From an uncultured Muribaculaceae bacterium (GTDB taxonomy: Bacteria > Bacteroidota > Bacteroidia > Bacteroidales > Muribaculaceae), in NCBI GenBank assembly GCA_910584365.1, contig CAJUAF010000039.1:1-6548 (forward strand): a DNA stretch of 6,548 nt, read 5' to 3'. Both the position numbers and the translations under genes were made by a program. The notes beneath the pieces were generated by a model. The model was not told where the DNA came from, did no database searches, and saw only the letters and a list, made by a program, of their open reading frames with translations. Below are positions 6,469 through 6,548 of the stretch, piece after piece (positions within the stretch are counted from its first letter, which is position 1; the number at the start of each line of letters is the position of its first letter).

Positions 6469-6548
6469 TTAAAGGGTATATACGAATTCCGGCTTTTCGC
6501 CTCCGCCGAGAATCCAGCGGTAGAGGGTAAGCATCTTCGCGGCAATAA
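6469..6548 (-). CDS. C-terminal end of an unrecognised upstream protein (partial)
   Basis: Reading from 6546 leftwards gives 25 codons, IAAKMLTLYRWI then LGGGEKPEFVYTL, closed by TAA at 6469-6471. The stop sits one base before the ATG of the GT2 at 6467, just like the other close junctions here, so this frame is more credible than the extended GT2 frame over the same bases. The peptide is too short for a family assignment. From the context it is another polysaccharide-locus protein whose 5' part lies outside the window. Confidence 0.6.
   Translation of the reverse strand, partial: IAAKMLTLYRWILGGGEKPEFVYTL

Overview
This window is an interior piece of a surface-polysaccharide (capsule, exopolysaccharide or O-antigen type) biosynthesis locus. 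Every gene I can support lies on the minus strand, so the locus reads from right to left. In transcription order it holds: the last 25 codons of an unrecognised protein; a GT2 glycosyltransferase with an NSGD-type site; a WcaF-like left-handed beta-helix O-acetyltransferase; a second GT2 glycosyltransferase; a UDP-glucuronate 4-epimerase-type SDR enzyme; a TupA-like ATP-grasp gene broken by a frameshift; a DUF616 (TOD1/MUCI70-like) putative glycosyltransferase; a second, CatB/maltose-acetyltransferase-like O-acetyltransferase; and a third GT2 glycosyltransferase that runs off the left edge.

The host is most likely a member of the Bacteroidota (Bacteroidales). No start codon has a Shine-Dalgarno sequence; the starts are preceded by A/T-rich stretches, as is usual in that phylum. 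The proteins also resemble those of Bacteroidales capsule loci. GC-rich flanks (about 60-68% in hand-counted 60-base lines) would fit an Alistipes-like genome better than a Bacteroides one, but this is inference only.

The genes are packed as one probable polycistron. There is a 1-base gap between the upstream fragment and the first GT2, a 4-base ATGA overlap into the WcaF-like gene, a 2-base gap to the next GT2, 35 bases to the epimerase, 21 bases to the TupA-like gene, a 1-base TAATG overlap into the DUF616 gene, 41 bases to the second acetyltransferase and 22 bases to the last GT2. I see no convincing promoter, terminator, RNA gene, mobile element or CRISPR, and no gene-free stretch above 50 bases.

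Base composition is mosaic. About 1-720 and 5150-6548 are GC-rich, while 730-5148 is clearly AT-rich (about 32-40% GC in sampled lines). The borders fall almost exactly at gene junctions, which suggests a cassette exchanged into a GC-richer locus.

Taken together, the locus appears to supply a uronic-acid nucleotide sugar (epimerase), assemble a repeat unit (three GT2 enzymes and possibly the DUF616 protein) and decorate it (two O-acetyltransferases, and an ATP-grasp ligase if it were intact). Two features deserve attention: the one-base deletion in the ATP-grasp gene, and an eight-G run inside the second acetyltransferase that could act as an on/off slippage switch. No initiating sugar-phosphate transferase, Wzx flippase or Wzy polymerase is visible, so those must lie outside the window.
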